A DNA stretch of 6,377 nt, from assembly GCA_049509675.1 (NCBI GenBank), contig JBEKZQ010000370.1, forward strand, positions 1-6,377, read 5' to 3'. Source of the DNA: JBEKZQ01 sp049509675. GTDB lineage: Bacteria > Planctomycetota > Planctomycetia > Pirellulales > Thermoguttaceae. The translations under genes were made by a program, and so were the position numbers. The notes under the pieces were generated by a model that saw only the letters and a program-made list of their open reading frames with translations, was not told the origin of the DNA and made no database searches. Position 1 is the first letter of the stretch, and every line of letters begins with the position of its first letter. Of the stretch, positions 4,908 through 6,377 are shown in pieces.

Positions 4908-6377
4908 TCACGCCCGGGATCCGTGGCACTTCTTGAACTTCTTGCCGCTGCCACAAGGGCAAGGATCGTTGCGGCCCACCTTCAGTTGCCGATTGCGGAT
5001 GGGCTCGGGTTTGTGGTCGGTCTGCGTGCCGTCGATGGCCGCCTGTTGCTGCTGGGCGATCTCGCTGGCCGCCGGCGCTTCGCGGTGGACCGCCTCGGCC
5101 CCGGTCCAGGTGGAGCCGACGAAGCCCTCGTCGAGTTGTTCCATGCGGAAGATCAGATCGGTCACCCGCTCGCCGATCGATTCCCACATCTGTTCGAAGG
5201 CCCGCATCCCCTCACGCTTGTATTCCACTTTCGGATCGACCTGGGCATAGCCGCGCAGCGAGACGCTGCTGCGCAGGTGGTCCATGACCAGGAGGTGGTC
5301 CTTCCAGGCGCTATCCAACAGTTGCAGGACCAAGGAGCGTTCCATTTTCTGCATCTCGGGCCGGAACTTTCCCTCGACGGCCGCCGTGAGATGGTTTTTC
5401 AACACTTCCGGCTTCATCCGCGCCATCTTCTCGACCGGCAGCGGGTACTGGAACTCTTGCGACAGCCAGTCCGAAAGTGCTTGCAATCGCCCATCGTCGG
5501 CCGCGTCGCGGAGCAATTGGGTCGAGAGCGGCTGGCCGTTGCCGAGTTGTTCGAGCCGTGCCTGGCAGGCGTCCAGGGCCTGGGTGATGCAGTCGGCATG
5601 GCGGCGGCTCTGCTCGATGAGCAAGGCGCGGATCTCGTCGCGCTGTTTGTTTCTGAGGTCGTCCAGGTCCAGGTCGACGTGGAACCGCTGCCGGGCCCAG
5701 GCGACCAGTTCTTCGCGATCGTAGCGCTTGTGGCCGCTTGGATCGCGGGTGGTGAAATGGTACAGCCCGGCCATGACCGGGTACTCGGCCTCCTTCTCGT
5801 GATAAGCGGCGGCGGCCCGCTGGCGGATGATCTCCTTGAAGGCCTCGGGCGCGAGGTCCCGCACCTCGTCCAGCGGCAGGTCGATGCCGAACTTGTACTT
5901 CACCCAGGCGCAGGCCGCTTGCAGACCGTAATCGGGCTCGAGAAACACCCGGCCGGCGCCCAGATCGACCTTGCGGATGGCCACGCGGGCCTTCTCCAGG
6001 AGGAACTCGGAGGCCCCTTCCCGGCCGACCTGCTTCACGTCGCGATCGCGCAGGCTCAGGTTCCAGCGGCCGTTGGCCATCTTGGCCAACGCTTCCCAGT
6101 TCCACTCGCGGGTGTCGACGTCGTCGGGCAGGTTCTCGTCGATGGCGTCGAGCACCTGGCCCTCGACCTTCCGCTCGGCCTGGTCCAAGGCGTAAAGCTG
6201 GGCATCGTTGAAATCCATGCCGCGGAAGTCGCGGGCGTCGAACTCCACGCCGAACTCCTTGCTCGACCACTTGGCGAAGGTTTCCGTGCCATAGTCCCGG
6301 GCCAGGCACTGGTCCAGATGGCGGTCGATCTCCTGGTCGATCATGGCCAGGACGAGTTGTTTGCAATGGGCGCCTTC
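4908..6377 (-). CDS. secA: Protein translocase ATPase SecA, C-terminal half
   Basis: SecA is the ATP-driven motor that pushes unfolded preproteins through SecYEG. The frame is open to the window edge, so the start and both nucleotide-binding folds lie outside; 489 residues are visible. The numbers below start at the Met at 6342-6344 (residue 12 of the visible part). The first long segment belongs to the helical scaffold. The conserved scaffold block LLDSAWKDHLLVMDHLR (342-358), SLRGYAQVDPKVEYKREG (362-379) and FEQMWESIG (383-391) is plain. A Gln/Ala-rich linker follows, then the zinc-binding tail KVGRNDPCPCGSGKKFKKCH with Cys462, Cys464, Cys473 and His474, which in E. coli binds SecB and phospholipids. 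The stop is TGA at 4908-4910. Between residues 20 and 335 there is far more sequence than in E. coli SecA, arranged as about five diverged repeats. Identity is certain; this extra region is unusual. Confidence 0.97.
   Translation of the reverse strand, partial: EGAHCKQLVLAMIDQEIDRHLDQCLARDYGTETFAKWSSKEFGVEFDARDFRGMDFNDAQLYALDQAERKVEGQVLDAIDENLPDDVDTREWNWEALAKMANGRWNLSLRDRDVKQVGREGASEFLLEKARVAIRKVDLGAGRVFLEPDYGLQAACAWVKYKFGIDLPLDEVRDLAPEAFKEIIRQRAAAAYHEKEAEYPVMAGLYHFTTRDPSGHKRYDREELVAWARQRFHVDLDLDDLRNKQRDEIRALLIEQSRRHADCITQALDACQARLEQLGNGQPLSTQLLRDAADDGRLQALSDWLSQEFQYPLPVEKMARMKPEVLKNHLTAAVEGKFRPEMQKMERSLVLQLLDSAWKDHLLVMDHLRSSVSLRGYAQVDPKVEYKREGMRAFEQMWESIGERVTDLIFRMEQLDEGFVGSTWTGAEAVHREAPAASEIAQQQQAAIDGTQTDHKPEPIRNRQLKVGRNDPCPCGSGKKFKKCHGSRA
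5355..6284 (-). repeat. Five diverged protein repeats within SecA
   Basis: The repeated pattern is an aromatic residue, four residues, an aromatic residue, three residues, Leu or Phe, then at +4/+5 a mostly charged residue and a hydrophobic one. Instances by residue from the Met at 6344: W26/F31/F35, M89/W94/L98, W147/F152/L156, W216/F221/L225 and W293/F298/L302. Spacing between units is 63, 58, 69 and 77 residues. Each is followed by a helical charged stretch of about 20-30 residues. The last unit leads into the scaffold block, as the only such unit of E. coli SecA (FDLDLPIAEWLDKEPE region, from memory) does. The second unit is the weakest, with Met replacing the first Trp. Confidence 0.7.

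Overview
The window is high-GC bacterial DNA that most resembles a planctomycete of the Pirellulales type. The main reasons are a DUF1559 / H-X9-DG protein, a sigma-54 activator ending of planctomycete style, a SecA with an expanded C-terminal half, and short palindromic intergenic repeats of a kind I recall from those genomes. The assignment is inference from gene content; no taxonomic marker is present.

Layout, left to right. (1) Bases 2-388 (+) hold the C-terminal end of a sigma-54-dependent, Fis-type transcriptional activator whose start lies outside the window. (2) Bases 401-474 are a clean heptanucleotide tandem repeat between two convergent genes. It runs into the stop codon of hisH. 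(3) Bases 473-1081 (-) are hisH, the glutaminase subunit of imidazole glycerol phosphate synthase. It follows, after one untranslated base, the end of (4) a secreted or membrane-attached DUF1559 protein at 1083-2759 (-). (5) Bases 2760-3102 are non-coding and hold two long near-perfect inverted repeats sharing one core. (6) Bases 3103-3912 (-) encode an OmpA/Pal-type lipoprotein with a coiled coil and a peptidoglycan-binding domain. (7) Bases 3913-4331 are non-coding and contain a compound palindromic element directly upstream of that gene. (8) Bases 4332-4823 (+) encode a 163-residue aromatic-rich protein of unknown function. (9) Bases 4870-4904 hold a short palindromic repeat. (10) Bases 4908-6377 (-) are the C-terminal half of secA, cut by the window end.

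The genes do not form an obvious single pathway. The only tight coupling is DUF1559-hisH, which joins an envelope-type protein to an amino-acid biosynthesis enzyme. The envelope theme recurs (SecA export motor, OmpA-like lipoprotein, DUF1559 protein), but the genes are separated by repeats and are not obviously co-transcribed. I see no clear undescribed system such as a defence island, CRISPR array or mobile element. The most unusual signal is in SecA, where the region that is a single helical-wing-type unit in E. coli appears as about five diverged repeats.
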